A DNA stretch of 42,724 bases from an uncultured Lentisphaeria bacterium (GTDB lineage Bacteria > Verrucomicrobiota > Lentisphaeria > Victivallales > Victivallaceae), in the NCBI GenBank assembly GCA_949298075.1, contig CASFVA010000041.1, forward strand, positions 1-42,724, read 5' to 3'. Under the pieces are notes generated by a model. That model had not been told where the DNA came from. It saw only the letters and a program-made list of their open reading frames with translations, and did no database searches. Positions 31,183 to 39,206 of the stretch are shown here, in pieces. The position numbers and the translations under genes were made by a program. Each line of letters opens with the position of its first letter. Position 1 is the first letter of the stretch.

Positions 31183-32784
31183 ATGCCTCCCATCATTCCC
31201 CTTGATATTCAATGGTTCTCCTACGCCATTGTGGAAAACGGTGTGCTGACGGAGTCAGACGCGCTCAGTTTGTACCGTTCGCTCGGGCTGCACGCCGATT
31301 TGGAAAGTTTTGCCCAGAAAGTTTTCGACCGGCTGTCGGAAGGCGCTGCCGAAAACGACGCCCAGGCCCTGCTTGAACAGATTCAGTCGGTGGCGGAATA
31401 TGCCTCGGGCCAGGCGGCCGCCGGCGAACTGCCGCCCCGGTCCGCCCGGAATACAATGCCGGCGCCGGTGCGCCGGCGGAGTTCGGCGGAGTCCGGCCGG
31501 GAGCCGGAGAGACACCGGGATGACTCCGCGCCGGCGTCGGTGTCCGGGCGCGAGCTGTTCTTTTCGGAGGCCGGAATTGATTTCAGCGGCATTGAAATTG
31601 ATTGTTCCGGGGTGAACTCCTTCGATGACCTGCCCGGATTTTCCGACGTGCCGGAGCTGAGCGATGAGGAGCTGGCCGGCCGGTTGATTTTCCTGCTGGC
31701 CTGCCTGCGCAAGCTCGGCTGCAGCGATCTGCATCTTTCCGGCGGAGCTCCGCCGTTTGTGCGCTGCCGGCTCGAAGTCGTGCGGATCGACGGCTACGTG
31801 CTGACGGCTGAGGACTCCCGGCGGTTCAACACGGTGCTGCTGTCTCCTGAGCGCCGGCACCAGTTTGAGCGCGATCAGGATTCCAGCTTCGCGCTGGCCA
31901 TCGGCACCGACCGGTTCCGGGTGGCGCTGATGGATCAGAAGGACGGAGTCAGCGGCAGCTACCGCCTGGTGCCCGATCACATCCGTTCGCTGGAGGAGCT
32001 GGGGTTTCTCGACGACGACGTGGTGCAGATCCGGCGGCTGCTGGACTACACCAACGGCCTGGTGCTGGTCACCGGTCCGATCGGAGCCGGAAAGACCTCC
32101 ACCCTGGCGGCCATGACCGACATCATCAACGAAAAGCGGCGCGATCATATCATTTCGATTGAGGAGCCGATTGAAATTCTGCAGATGTCCAAGAACTGTC
32201 AGGTCACCCAGCGCGAAGTCGGACGGCACACCGTGAGCTATCCCACCGCGCTCAAAGCCTCGCTGCGCGAGGACCCCGACGTCATTGTCATCGGCGAAAT
32301 GCACGACCTTGAAACGATTGAAAACGCCATTACCGCCTCTGAAACCGGCCACCTCGTGATCGGAACTCTGCACACCGGGGACGCCGCCAACACCCTGAAC
32401 CGGATTCTTGACGTATTTCCGCCGGCTCAGCAGCCTCAGATCCGGGCCATGACCGCCGGCAGTCTGCGGGGGGTCATCTGTCAGCGGCTGATTCCGGACG
32501 GTTTCGGCGGGCTGGCCGTCATTTATGAAATTCTGATCAACACCATGGCGGTGGGCAATATCATCAACGAGGGCAAGACCTTCCGGCTGAAATCGACTAT
32601 GGTGACCGCCAACAAGCAGGGCATGTGCACGTTTGACCAGTGCATTCTGGCCAAGTTCACCCGGGGATTGCTGAGTTATGATGCGGCGCTGGCCGCGATG
32701 ACCGATGCCACGATCATCGCGCAGCTCAAGCAGCTCTGGGCCACTGAGCAGGCCAAGCAGCTCAACCAGGACAATCAGCAGTAA
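31183..32784 (+). CDS. PilT-family ATPase with extra N-terminal domain
   Basis: This 533-residue secretion-superfamily ATPase resembles PilT/PilU, the motors that retract type IV pili. The PilT core begins near residue 160 (CLRKLGCSDLHLSGGAPPFVR). It has Walker A GPIGAGKTST (Lys304), the Asp box ISIEEPIEI, Walker B DVIVIGEMHDLETI and the His box IGTLHTGDAANTLNRILDVFP. Walker A has Ile-Gly-Ala in place of the usual Thr-Gly-Ser. The first 155 residues are not part of PilT and contain a Ser/Arg/Pro-rich stretch (about 85-120). The ATG at 31183 follows GAGGAG. It is followed 25 bp later by a conventional PilT. The protein is cytoplasmic at the pilus base. Confidence 0.88.
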   Translation: MPPIIPLDIQWFSYAIVENGVLTESDALSLYRSLGLHADLESFAQKVFDRLSEGAAENDAQALLEQIQSVAEYASGQAAAGELPPRSARNTMPAPVRRRSSAESGREPERHRDDSAPASVSGRELFFSEAGIDFSGIEIDCSGVNSFDDLPGFSDVPELSDEELAGRLIFLLACLRKLGCSDLHLSGGAPPFVRCRLEVVRIDGYVLTAEDSRRFNTVLLSPERRHQFERDQDSSFALAIGTDRFRVALMDQKDGVSGSYRLVPDHIRSLEELGFLDDDVVQIRRLLDYTNGLVLVTGPIGAGKTSTLAAMTDIINEKRRDHIISIEEPIEILQMSKNCQVTQREVGRHTVSYPTALKASLREDPDVIVIGEMHDLETIENAITASETGHLVIGTLHTGDAANTLNRILDVFPPAQQPQIRAMTAGSLRGVICQRLIPDGFGGLAVIYEILINTMAVGNIINEGKTFRLKSTMVTANKQGMCTFDQCILAKFTRGLLSYDAALAAMTDATIIAQLKQLWATEQAKQLNQDNQQ

Positions 32785-32809
32785 ACCTTTCGGGGAGGGA
32801 CGATATCTT

Positions 32810-33913
32810 ATGGAACAGGAACCCATCATCAACGGATATTTGCGGAAAATGCTCGAGCTGGGCGGTTCCGACTTGCATTTGTCGGTGAATCAGCCGCCGA
32901 AGTCGCGGATTCACGGCAATCTCCAGGTGCTTGAGGACGATGTGCTCGATGCCGGCCGCATGGAGAATCTGATGCGGGAAATCTGCCTGCCGGCCTACCG
33001 CTGGGACCAGTATCTGGCCCGGCGCGACCTCGATTTTGCCCACGAGATTCCGGGACTGGCTCGTTTCCGGTGCAATTACCTTTACAATTATCACGGCATG
33101 GGCTGCGTGCTGCGTCAGATTCCGAGCCGGATTCAGACTATCGATGAATTGAAGCTCCCCCAGGTGCTCATGGAGATCTGCGAGTACAAAAGCGGACTGG
33201 TGCTGGTCACCGGGCCGACCGGGTCGGGCAAATCCACGACTCTGGCGGCGATGATCAACTACATCAATACCAATTACAGCAAGCACATCATCACGATTGA
33301 GGACCCGATCGAATTTGTGCATGAAAATTATTACAGTACAATTGTTCACCGTGAAGTTGGCATTCATGCCGAGAGTTTTCCGCGGGCGTTGCGCGGAGCC
33401 ATGCGGTCCGACCCCGACATCGTTCTGATCGGTGAAATGCGCGACAACGAAACCATCCGCCTGGGGCTCACCTGCGCCGCGATGGGAATGCTGGTGTTCG
33501 CCACGCTGCACACCAACAACGCGCCCAAAACCATCGACCGGGTGATTGATGCGTTTCCCTCCGATGAGCAGGCGCAGATCCGCACCATGCTGGCCGAGGG
33601 CCTCAAGGCGATTGTGTCGCAGCTGCTCTGCCGCCGCAAGGATGGCGGCCGGGTCGCGGTTCACGAGGTGCTGCTGTGGGCCGACGGTCTGCCCAACACC
33701 ATCCGGGAGGGGCAGATTTCCAATATCCGCACGATCATCGACGCCGGCGGCAACCGCGGCATGCAGTCGATGGATTCGTCAATTCAGCGCGAATTCGACG
33801 TCGGCAACATTTCGGCCGAGGAGGCTTATATGAAGGCCAGCGACAAGGGTCGGTTTATCCATCAGCTGGAGGCGGAAGAGGCTGAGCTGCGCAAACAGCG
33901 GCTTAACCGCTGA
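32810..33913 (+). CDS. pilT: Twitching motility / pilus retraction ATPase PilT
   Basis: This 367-residue hexameric ATPase powers type IV pilus retraction. It has the standard PilT layout: MLELGGSDLHLSVNQPPKSRIHG, Walker A GPTGSGKSTTLAAM (Lys141), Asp box ITIEDPIEFVH, Walker B PDIVLIGEMRDNETI, His box FATLHTNNAPKTIDRVIDAFP, and the later MLAEGLKAIVSQLL that replaces the AIRNLIRE helix of classical PilT. Length matches PilT/PilU. The ATG at 32810 follows GGGGAGGGA; the frame start upstream lies inside the preceding gene. Paired with the longer PilT-like protein it could act as a PilT/PilU-type heteromotor (inference). No pilin or assembly genes are in the window. Confidence 0.92.
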   Translation: MEQEPIINGYLRKMLELGGSDLHLSVNQPPKSRIHGNLQVLEDDVLDAGRMENLMREICLPAYRWDQYLARRDLDFAHEIPGLARFRCNYLYNYHGMGCVLRQIPSRIQTIDELKLPQVLMEICEYKSGLVLVTGPTGSGKSTTLAAMINYINTNYSKHIITIEDPIEFVHENYYSTIVHREVGIHAESFPRALRGAMRSDPDIVLIGEMRDNETIRLGLTCAAMGMLVFATLHTNNAPKTIDRVIDAFPSDEQAQIRTMLAEGLKAIVSQLLCRRKDGGRVAVHEVLLWADGLPNTIREGQISNIRTIIDAGGNRGMQSMDSSIQREFDVGNISAEEAYMKASDKGRFIHQLEAEEAELRKQRLNR

Positions 33914-33939
33914 CCTTCCCGGCTGGAACGGGGCGAAGC

Positions 33940-34464
33940 ATGCCGAATTTTGCATTCTGGAACAGCGGTGACGGCGTCGGAGGCTGGCGGTATTTCTTCC
34001 TGCCGCGGCTGAACCGGCTTTTCTGGATGCGGCTGTCGATTGTGGCGGGGGCGGCGCTGGTCGTGTTCGGCGTTGTGCTTCGTCCCTGTGTGATCAATGG
34101 CGGCAGCATGCTGCCGACATATCCGGAGCACGGATTCACGTTCTGCTTCCGGCCGCGTTACTGGTTTTCCAATCCCTCCCGTGGCGATGTGGTGGTGATA
34201 AAGTACCATGACAACTATTATTTTCTCAAGCGGATTGTGGCGCTGCCGGGCGAAACCGTGGAATTCCGCGACGGCGTGCTGTTCGTGAACGGACAGGCGA
34301 TGGAAGAGCCGTATTTGCGCTACATTTCAGATTGGCAGCTGCCGCCGCGCAAAGTCATGCCGGGGCATTATTATGTAGTTGGCGACAACCGCAGCCAGCC
34401 GCTTCGGCGGCACCGGTTCGGCCAGGTCGAACGCAGTAAAATCTATGGAGCGCCGCTGTTCTGA
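33940..34464 (+). CDS. lepB: Signal peptidase I
   Basis: This 174-residue membrane protease removes signal peptides from exported proteins. A single membrane helix (about 31-50) precedes the catalytic serine Ser56 in NGGSMLPTY and the general base Lys97 in YYFLKRIVALPGETVE. Box D/E appears as YYVVGDNRSQPLRRHRFGQVE, where the more usual GDNR-x-SxDSR-xWG is altered. It is short, like Gram-positive or minimal types, and lacks the large extra domain of E. coli LepB. It is 26 bp downstream of pilT and shares the operon. This might link it to the secretion of pilus or other envelope proteins, but prepilins need a different peptidase. Confidence 0.85.
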   Translation: MPNFAFWNSGDGVGGWRYFFLPRLNRLFWMRLSIVAGAALVVFGVVLRPCVINGGSMLPTYPEHGFTFCFRPRYWFSNPSRGDVVVIKYHDNYYFLKRIVALPGETVEFRDGVLFVNGQAMEEPYLRYISDWQLPPRKVMPGHYYVVGDNRSQPLRRHRFGQVERSKIYGAPLF

Positions 34465-34973
34465 TGTCAATGAGGAAAATTGCAATTCTGTTGCTGGTGG
34501 CTGTGCTGGCTGGCGGCATTGTCTGGTGGTTTTTCAGGGAGTCCGGCGATGTGGCGGCAGTCCGCCGGGTGGTTGACCGCGTCTGTGCCGTTCTGTCCCA
34601 CGAACGCGGTGAGAATCCGATGCTGATTGCCTACCGCAACAGCGAGCTGCCGGAATATTTCAGCTTTCCGCTGCGGATTGCGATCGACGCACCGTTGGAG
34701 CTGGGCCGGGAACTGACGGCCACGGAACTCACATCCCACGCCGGTCGCATCCGGATTAATTTCAGTTCGCTCCGGGTGGACTGGCAGGATCTGAGGGTGG
34801 AACCGGTTCAGGACGGCGGAATGACGGCTTCGTTCACCGGTACGCTCGACGGCGTCATCAAGAGTACCGGTGAAAATCTGTACGAGGTGCGCGCCGTAAC
34901 ATTGCGTCTGCGCAAGAGCGACGGCCGCTGGCTCATCACCGAAGCTGAGGCCCGGGACGTGCTGAAACGCTGA
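34464..34973 (+). CDS. Single-pass anchored protein, unknown function
   Basis: This 169-residue protein has one N-terminal membrane segment (about residues 5-24, KIAILLLVAVLAGGIVWWFF) and no lipobox cysteine, so an uncleaved periplasm-facing anchor is likely. The remainder forms a compact domain of alternating strands with the pattern of an NTF2/SnoaL-like fold (helix near 30-60, then strands ending VRAVTLRLRKSDGRWLITEAEAR). That fold guess is weak. The start overlaps the last base of the lepB stop, so the genes are translationally coupled. ATG at 34470 is an alternative start. Its function may relate to signal peptidase or pilus assembly, but I do not recognise a family. Confidence 0.7.
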   Translation: MSMRKIAILLLVAVLAGGIVWWFFRESGDVAAVRRVVDRVCAVLSHERGENPMLIAYRNSELPEYFSFPLRIAIDAPLELGRELTATELTSHAGRIRINFSSLRVDWQDLRVEPVQDGGMTASFTGTLDGVIKSTGENLYEVRAVTLRLRKSDGRWLITEAEARDVLKR

Positions 34974-34991
34974 AGCGCGGCTCCGTCGGAG

Positions 34992-35894
34992 TCATTCCAA
35001 TTCCCCGCCTTCGTGGATGGCCAGCCCGACATATTCGGCCTGTCCGTTGCGTCCATTGTACCAGAGCATCCAGCGCCGCTGTTCGGCGTCGTACCAGACT
35101 GACGGCTTGTAACAGGCGGCGGCATCCCAGGAATCCGGATCGGGGGAAATCAGCGGATTGGATTTCAGCCGCTGCCAGCGGGTGACGCCGTCCGGGGAAC
35201 GGGCCGCGCAGATCCGGGCGGTGTCGATGTCCTCGTATCCGATATAGAACATCAGCCAGGAGCCGTCGGGACATTCGACCACTTCACAGCCGCCGACCCG
35301 GTTCTGGTCCCAGAACTCGTCGCCGCTGACCAGAATCGGATTCAGCGGCGATTTCCGCCAGTGAATGCCGTCGCGGCTTTCGGCATAGCCGAGCGCGTTG
35401 GGTTCATAGGTTTCGCCGGCGGCATACCACATGCGGTAAAGTCCGCGTTTCTCATCCCATTTCACAAAGGGATTCATCACAGATTCCTTTTCCCACGGGA
35501 ACTCCGGAATCATCACCGGTTCGCGTCCGACCCGGCGATAGTTGACTCCGTCCTCGCTGACGGCATAGCCGATCCGGCTGAAGCCGCGGGCCTGTCCGGT
35601 ATACCACATGTAATGAATGCCGTTGCGCACGACCACGCAGTTGCGGTTGATGTTGTCCTCCCAGCCGGATTCGGGATTCGGGCCGAGGATGATCCGGGGA
35701 GCGTCCCAGCGGACGCCGTCCGGACTTTCGACGAAAGCCAGCGAGCGCTGCGGCCGCCAGGAAAAATACATGCGGAAACCGTTCTCCAGCCGGTGGACAT
35801 GGACGTCAAAGCAGGTCCCCAGCTCGGCGGATCCGAGAACGGGATTGCCGGTAAACTTTTCCCAGGCGCTGTTTGAAACGGTTGGTTTGGTCAT
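34992..35894 (-). CDS. Five-bladed beta-propeller glycosidase-like protein
   Basis: This 300-residue protein is made of repeated propeller blades with FRMYFSWRP, HYMWYTGQA, YRMWYAAGE, WLMFYIGYED and WMLWYNGRN, spaced about 50 residues apart and preceded by S-x-DGxxW motifs. This repeat layout belongs to the GH43/GH32/GH68 and GH130-related clans. Candidate acidic catalytic residues are Asp30 in TCFDVHVH and a Glu in WEKESVMNP. There is no signal peptide, so it would act on imported oligosaccharides or as an intracellular phosphorylase. The family cannot be fixed by eye. The ATG at 35894 is used. It converges on the lepB operon with an 18-bp gap and is transcribed alone. Confidence 0.75.
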   Translation of the reverse strand: MTKPTVSNSAWEKFTGNPVLGSAELGTCFDVHVHRLENGFRMYFSWRPQRSLAFVESPDGVRWDAPRIILGPNPESGWEDNINRNCVVVRNGIHYMWYTGQARGFSRIGYAVSEDGVNYRRVGREPVMIPEFPWEKESVMNPFVKWDEKRGLYRMWYAAGETYEPNALGYAESRDGIHWRKSPLNPILVSGDEFWDQNRVGGCEVVECPDGSWLMFYIGYEDIDTARICAARSPDGVTRWQRLKSNPLISPDPDSWDAAACYKPSVWYDAEQRRWMLWYNGRNGQAEYVGLAIHEGGELE

Positions 35895-36034
35895 AATAGT
35901 TTCCTTGAGGTTTTGCCCGGCCGGCGGCCGGTTTGTGGGGTTGAAAGCAACAGATGCAATATAAAAATAATCCGGATTGCGTAATTTTCAATCCGGCTTC
36001 GGCTGTAAAAAATGCAAAATTTTTTATAAATGAC

Positions 36035-36063
36035 TTGAAATAAAGGCGGTGCCGGGCTATTTT
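36035..36063 (+). promoter_or_regulatory. Promoter of the ribosomal alpha operon
   Basis: TTGAAA (36035-36040), 17-bp spacer, TATTTT (36058-36063). Transcription from here would give a leader of about 220 nt before rpmJ. The rest of the gap back to 35895 is AT-rich without a gene. Confidence 0.6.
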
Positions 36064-36292
36064 ATAGAACGTTTTTATGATGTGGACGTTCGCCGTATCG
36101 CAAATTCCACCGCTTCACGGCGTCGGAGGCATCGACAATATCGGATCGCAAACAGCTGTCAGTCAAAGTGATCCGTCATATCAAGCTTAGTTTGACAGAC
36201 GCGGCTCTTTTTTCGCGTGAACGCGGGAACGGGGATAGCTCGGCGTCTGACTTGTTTTTGGGAAAACCAACTTTTACGGGAGATAGAAGAAC
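36064..36292 (+). promoter_or_regulatory. Long structured leader of the alpha operon
   Basis: The leader holds several competing pairings. TTTGACAGACGC (36191-36202) can pair upstream with GTCAAA (36162-36167), CTGTCA (36156-36161) or CGTC/TCAA (36174-36184). It can also pair downstream with GCGTCTG (36243-36249). A T6 run (36208-36213) and a CGCG-TGAA-CGCG hairpin (36214-36225) lie between. This fits an attenuator or a ribosomal-protein autoregulatory site. Confidence 0.45.
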
Positions 36293-36409
36293 ATGAAAGT
36301 CAGAGCATCGGTAAAGCGCAGATGCGAATTTTGCCAGATTATCAAGCGCAACGGCATCATCCGGGTCATCTGTTCGCGGGATCCCCGTCACAAGCAGCGT
36401 CAGGGCTGA
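36293..36409 (+). CDS. rpmJ: Ribosomal protein L36 (bL36)
   Basis: This 38-residue zinc-ribbon protein of the large subunit begins [15 protein letters not shown] and ends [10 protein letters not shown]. All four zinc ligands are present (Cys11, Cys14, Cys27, His33), so it is the zinc-binding C+ form. Length and sequence match bacterial L36 closely. The gene is the first of the alpha-operon run rpmJ-rpsM-rpsK-rpoA-rplQ and is preceded by a long leader. Confidence 0.97.
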   Translation: MKVRASVKRRCEFCQIIKRNGIIRVICSRDPRHKQRQG

Positions 36410-36499
36410 GGGCCGGTGCGCGCGCCGGGTCCGCCCCTGGGAGTAGAAGTGTCACAGGAAAACTTGAACATAAAACAACCGACAGGAAAAGTTTAAACC

Positions 36500-36898
36500 A
36501 TGCCTCGTATCATCGGTGTTGACATTCCGGGAAACAAGCGCATCGAGTATTCGCTGCGTTACCTCTACGGAATCGGTCCGGCCAAAGCGCTGGAGATCCT
36601 TGAAAAAACCAAAATCAGCCGTGATCTCATGGCGCGGGATCTCACTCCCGACCAGATCTCGCTGATCACCAAAGTGCTTCAGAACGACCTGATCGTCGAA
36701 GGCGATCTCCGCCGGGCCGTGGCCGCTGACATCCGCCGGCTGCAGCAGATCAACTGCTACCGCGGGATCCGTCACCGCCGCAACCTGCCGGTGCGCGGGC
36801 AGCGGACCAAGACCAACGCCCGCACCCGCAAGGGCAAGAAGATTACGATCGGCGCGATCCGCGACAAGACGCAGCGCCGTCTCGCCGCCAAAGCGTAG
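36500..36898 (+). CDS. rpsM: Ribosomal protein S13 (uS13)
   Basis: This 132-residue small-subunit head protein contacts the P-site tRNA and helps form the bridges to the large subunit. It begins [21 protein letters not shown] and carries the helix-two-turn-helix region [15 protein letters not shown]. The basic tail has [26 protein letters not shown], the classical S13 signature. It is about 10-15 residues longer than E. coli S13 (118 aa), because of a slightly longer basic C-terminus. It follows rpmJ after 90 bp and precedes rpsK. Confidence 0.97.
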   Translation: MPRIIGVDIPGNKRIEYSLRYLYGIGPAKALEILEKTKISRDLMARDLTPDQISLITKVLQNDLIVEGDLRRAVAADIRRLQQINCYRGIRHRRNLPVRGQRTKTNARTRKGKKITIGAIRDKTQRRLAAKA

Positions 36899-36951
36899 TC
36901 CGGGCCTCCGGCAGCTGATTTAAATCGATCATCAAGTGGAAAGACATAATC

Positions 36952-37386
36952 ATGGCTGAAGAAGAAGTGAAGACCGCCGAAGTTCAGGCGGAAGCCGCCC
37001 CCGCCGCGGCCAGTAAACAGCGCGCCAAGAGCGGCCGCCATATTCCCAGCGGGATTGCCTACATTCTGGCGACGTTCAACAACACCAAAGTCACCTTTAC
37101 CGACCTTCACGGCAACGTGCTGTGCTGGTCCACCGGCGGCAAGAACGGCTTCAAGGGTTCGCGCAAGAGCACGGCCTATGCCGCCCAGGTCATTGCCGGT
37201 GATGCCGCCAAAAAGGCGCAGCTTCTGGGTATGAAGGAGGTTGAGGTCCGGATCAAGGGACCCGGCGCGGGCCGGGAATCCGCCGTGCGGGGCATTGCCG
37301 CCGCCGGTCTTGAAGTGAGCGTGATCAAGGATATTACTCCGGTGCCGCACAACGGCTGCCGGCCGCCCAAGCGCCGTCGGGTCTGA
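36952..37386 (+). CDS. rpsK: Ribosomal protein S11 (uS11)
   Basis: This 144-residue small-subunit platform protein binds 16S rRNA near the Shine-Dalgarno helix. The core has [42 protein letters not shown] and the C-terminal signature [18 protein letters not shown]. The N-terminus carries an extra low-complexity segment of about 20 residues rich in Ala, Glu and Lys, absent from E. coli S11 (129 aa). In many bacteria rpsD follows; here it does not, and a 136-bp gap with a strong RNA fold leads to rpoA. Confidence 0.96.
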   Translation: MAEEEVKTAEVQAEAAPAAASKQRAKSGRHIPSGIAYILATFNNTKVTFTDLHGNVLCWSTGGKNGFKGSRKSTAYAAQVIAGDAAKKAQLLGMKEVEVRIKGPGAGRESAVRGIAAAGLEVSVIKDITPVPHNGCRPPKRRRV

Positions 37387-37395
37387 TGCAGAATC

Positions 37396-37459
37396 CCGTC
37401 CGCCGGATCCGGAGCGGTTTGACTGCGATTCCGGTGTTCGGAACATCTCCGGTGGACGG
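37396..37459 (+). other. Predicted branched RNA fold between rpsK and rpoA
   Basis: CCGTCCGCCGGA (37396-37407) pairs over 12 positions, with one G-U, with TCCGGTGGACGG (37448-37459). Inside it are two small hairpins: CCGGA/TCCGG (37409-37413 with 37430-37434) and TGTT-CGG-AACA (37435-37445). Together they give a three-way junction. No T tract follows, so it is not an intrinsic terminator. It sits exactly where rpsD occurs in many other bacteria. Confidence 0.6.
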
Positions 37460-37522
37460 AGTGAGTCTCAGAGTTGAAAACGTGCCGGTTTCACGGTACA
37501 ACCAATTTTTGGAGGAAAAACT

Positions 37523-38539
37523 ATGAATTCTGCAATCGGGTTCCCGATGCCCAAGTCGATTGTTGTCGACGAGGCGACCATGACCGATACCTATGCGAAA
37601 TTCATTGCTCAGCCGTTTCAGAGCGGATTCGGGCACACCCTGGGCAATTCGCTGCGCCGGGTGCTGCTGTCGTCGCTGGAGGGCGCGGCGATCTCGTCGG
37701 TGAGGATTGACGGAGCCAAACACGAATTCGATTCGCTTGACAACGTGATTGAGGACGTGACCGAGATTGTGCTCAATCTCAAGAAAGTGCGTCTCAATCT
37801 TCACGCCGACGGTCCCAAGACCCTGGAAATCTGCAAGGACAAGGCCGGTCCGGTGACCGCGGCCGATATTGTGTGCGACAGCACGGTTGAGGTGCTCAAT
37901 CCGGATCAGCTGATCTGCACTCTGGATAAATCCCTGCCTTTCCGGGCGGAAATTGAGGTAATCACCGGCAAGGGCTACCTGCCCACCGAGAGCAACACGG
38001 CGCCGCGTACCATCGGCACGATTCCGGTGGATTGTCTGTTCAGCCCGGTAACCCGGGTCAATTACCAGGTTGGAGCGGCCCGGGTCGGGGCCGAGACCGA
38101 AATGGACAGTCTGGAAATTGAGATCTGGACCGACGGCCGGATTTCGCCGCGGAACGCGCTTGAGGAAGCCGCCCGGATTCTGCGCGACCACCTGCAGCCT
38201 TTCCTCGGCACCCAGCTGGTGGAAAAGAGCGTGGTGCTCAACGAAGAGGAAATGCGGCTGTTCAAACTGCTGTCGCATGACGTTGAAACCCTGGATCTTT
38301 CGGTGCGGGCGATGAACTGTCTCAACAGCGCCAACATCAAGTTGATCAGCGAACTGTGCACCAAGACCGAGGCGCGGATGCTGAAATACCGCAACTTCGG
38401 CAAGAAGTCGCTGGATGAAATCAAGGAAAAAATCGAAAAGCTGGGTCTGGAACTGGGTATGAATCTCAGCGAACGGCTGTCCGCCGTCCTCGAAGCCGAG
38501 GCGGTGCGCGTTCGGGCCGAAGCGGAGGAGAATAAGTAA
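37523..38539 (+). CDS. rpoA: RNA polymerase alpha subunit
   Basis: This 338-residue subunit nucleates RNA polymerase assembly and contacts UP elements and activators. The N-terminal domain (about 1-235) has FQSGFGHTLGNSLRRVLLSSLEGAAI and LEIEIWTDGRISPRNALEEAARIL. The C-terminal domain (about 250-325) has LSVRAMNCLNSANI, with the DNA-contacting Arg and the NCL element, and RNFGKKSLDEIKEKIEKLGLELGM. Length is typical (329 aa in E. coli). The ATG at 37523 follows GGAGG. rplQ starts 2 bp after its stop. Confidence 0.97.
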   Translation: MNSAIGFPMPKSIVVDEATMTDTYAKFIAQPFQSGFGHTLGNSLRRVLLSSLEGAAISSVRIDGAKHEFDSLDNVIEDVTEIVLNLKKVRLNLHADGPKTLEICKDKAGPVTAADIVCDSTVEVLNPDQLICTLDKSLPFRAEIEVITGKGYLPTESNTAPRTIGTIPVDCLFSPVTRVNYQVGAARVGAETEMDSLEIEIWTDGRISPRNALEEAARILRDHLQPFLGTQLVEKSVVLNEEEMRLFKLLSHDVETLDLSVRAMNCLNSANIKLISELCTKTEARMLKYRNFGKKSLDEIKEKIEKLGLELGMNLSERLSAVLEAEAVRVRAEAEENK

Positions 38540-38541
38540 TC

Positions 38542-38991
38542 ATGCGTCATAGAGTTGACACTTTTAAGATCGGCCGTTCCGGATCTCATCGCCGGGCGAT
38601 GCTGGCCAACATGGTCAGCAGCCTGTTCACTACCGGTCGTATTGAGACCACGCTGGTCAAAGCCAAAGAGGCGAGCCGGTTTGCCGAAAGACTCATCACC
38701 ATCGGCAAAAAGCAGGACCTGCATCATCGGCGTCTGGCGGTTTCCCGGCTGCGTGATAAAACTGCGGTGCGCAAGCTTTTTGCGGAAATCGCGCCCTCTT
38801 ATGAAGGACGCCAGGGCGGATATACCCGGATTGTCAAACTGGGCAAGCGGCGGGGTGATGCCGCCGAGATGTGTGTGCTGATGATGGTTGAGGCCGCCGA
38901 GGCTCCGAAAGCTGCCGCTCCGGTGGTGGAGGATGTCAAGGCTGAACCGGCGAAAGCCGAGGCTCCGGCCGTTGCTGAAGAAGCCAAGTAA
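38542..38991 (+). CDS. rplQ: Ribosomal protein L17 (bL17) with acidic/Ala-rich tail
   Basis: This 149-residue large-subunit protein near the exit tunnel begins MRHRVDTFKIGRSGSHRRAMLANM and contains IETTLVKAKEASRFAERLITIGKK and GGYTRIVKLGKRRGDAAEMCVLMMVE, all typical of L17. After residue 117, where most L17 proteins end, there is an added tail of about 30 residues made of Ala, Glu, Lys, Pro and Val repeats. It is the last gene of the alpha operon and is followed 20 bp later by a very strong terminator. Confidence 0.96.
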   Translation: MRHRVDTFKIGRSGSHRRAMLANMVSSLFTTGRIETTLVKAKEASRFAERLITIGKKQDLHHRRLAVSRLRDKTAVRKLFAEIAPSYEGRQGGYTRIVKLGKRRGDAAEMCVLMMVEAAEAPKAAAPVVEDVKAEPAKAEAPAVAEEAK

Positions 38992-39010
38992 GCGGCGAAT
39001 CCGTCAGTTG

Positions 39011-39048
39011 AAAACGGAAAGAGGCTGATGCCTCTTTCCGTTTTTTTT
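39011..39048 (+). terminator. Strong intrinsic terminator of the alpha operon
   Basis: A 15-bp perfect stem (39011-39025 with 39030-39044, loop TGAT) runs into eight T residues (39041-39048). Confidence 0.95.
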
Positions 39049-39171
39049 CGGCGGAATTGCTCCGACTGCTGCTGCTGTTCAGCGGTGGAGTCCCACGGTT
39101 CCGGAAACAGGTTTTCTTCCCAGCGGCATCCGGTTGTTGCGGCAGTTGACCAGATTGTTTGATGGAAGCCC

Positions 39172-39199
39172 TTGATTTTTTTTCAAAACATGGTATAGT
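39172..39199 (+). promoter_or_regulatory. Promoter of the candidate small RNA
   Basis: TTGATT (39172-39177), 16-bp spacer, TATAGT (39194-39199). The predicted transcription start falls at about 39205-39207, exactly at the left arm of a long closing stem. Confidence 0.65.
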
Positions 39200-39206
39200 T
39201 ATAAGC

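Noticed and set aside
37387-37522. Degraded or frameshifted rpsD between rpsK and rpoA
   Set aside because: The gap is only 136 bp and no S4-like fragment is visible in any frame.
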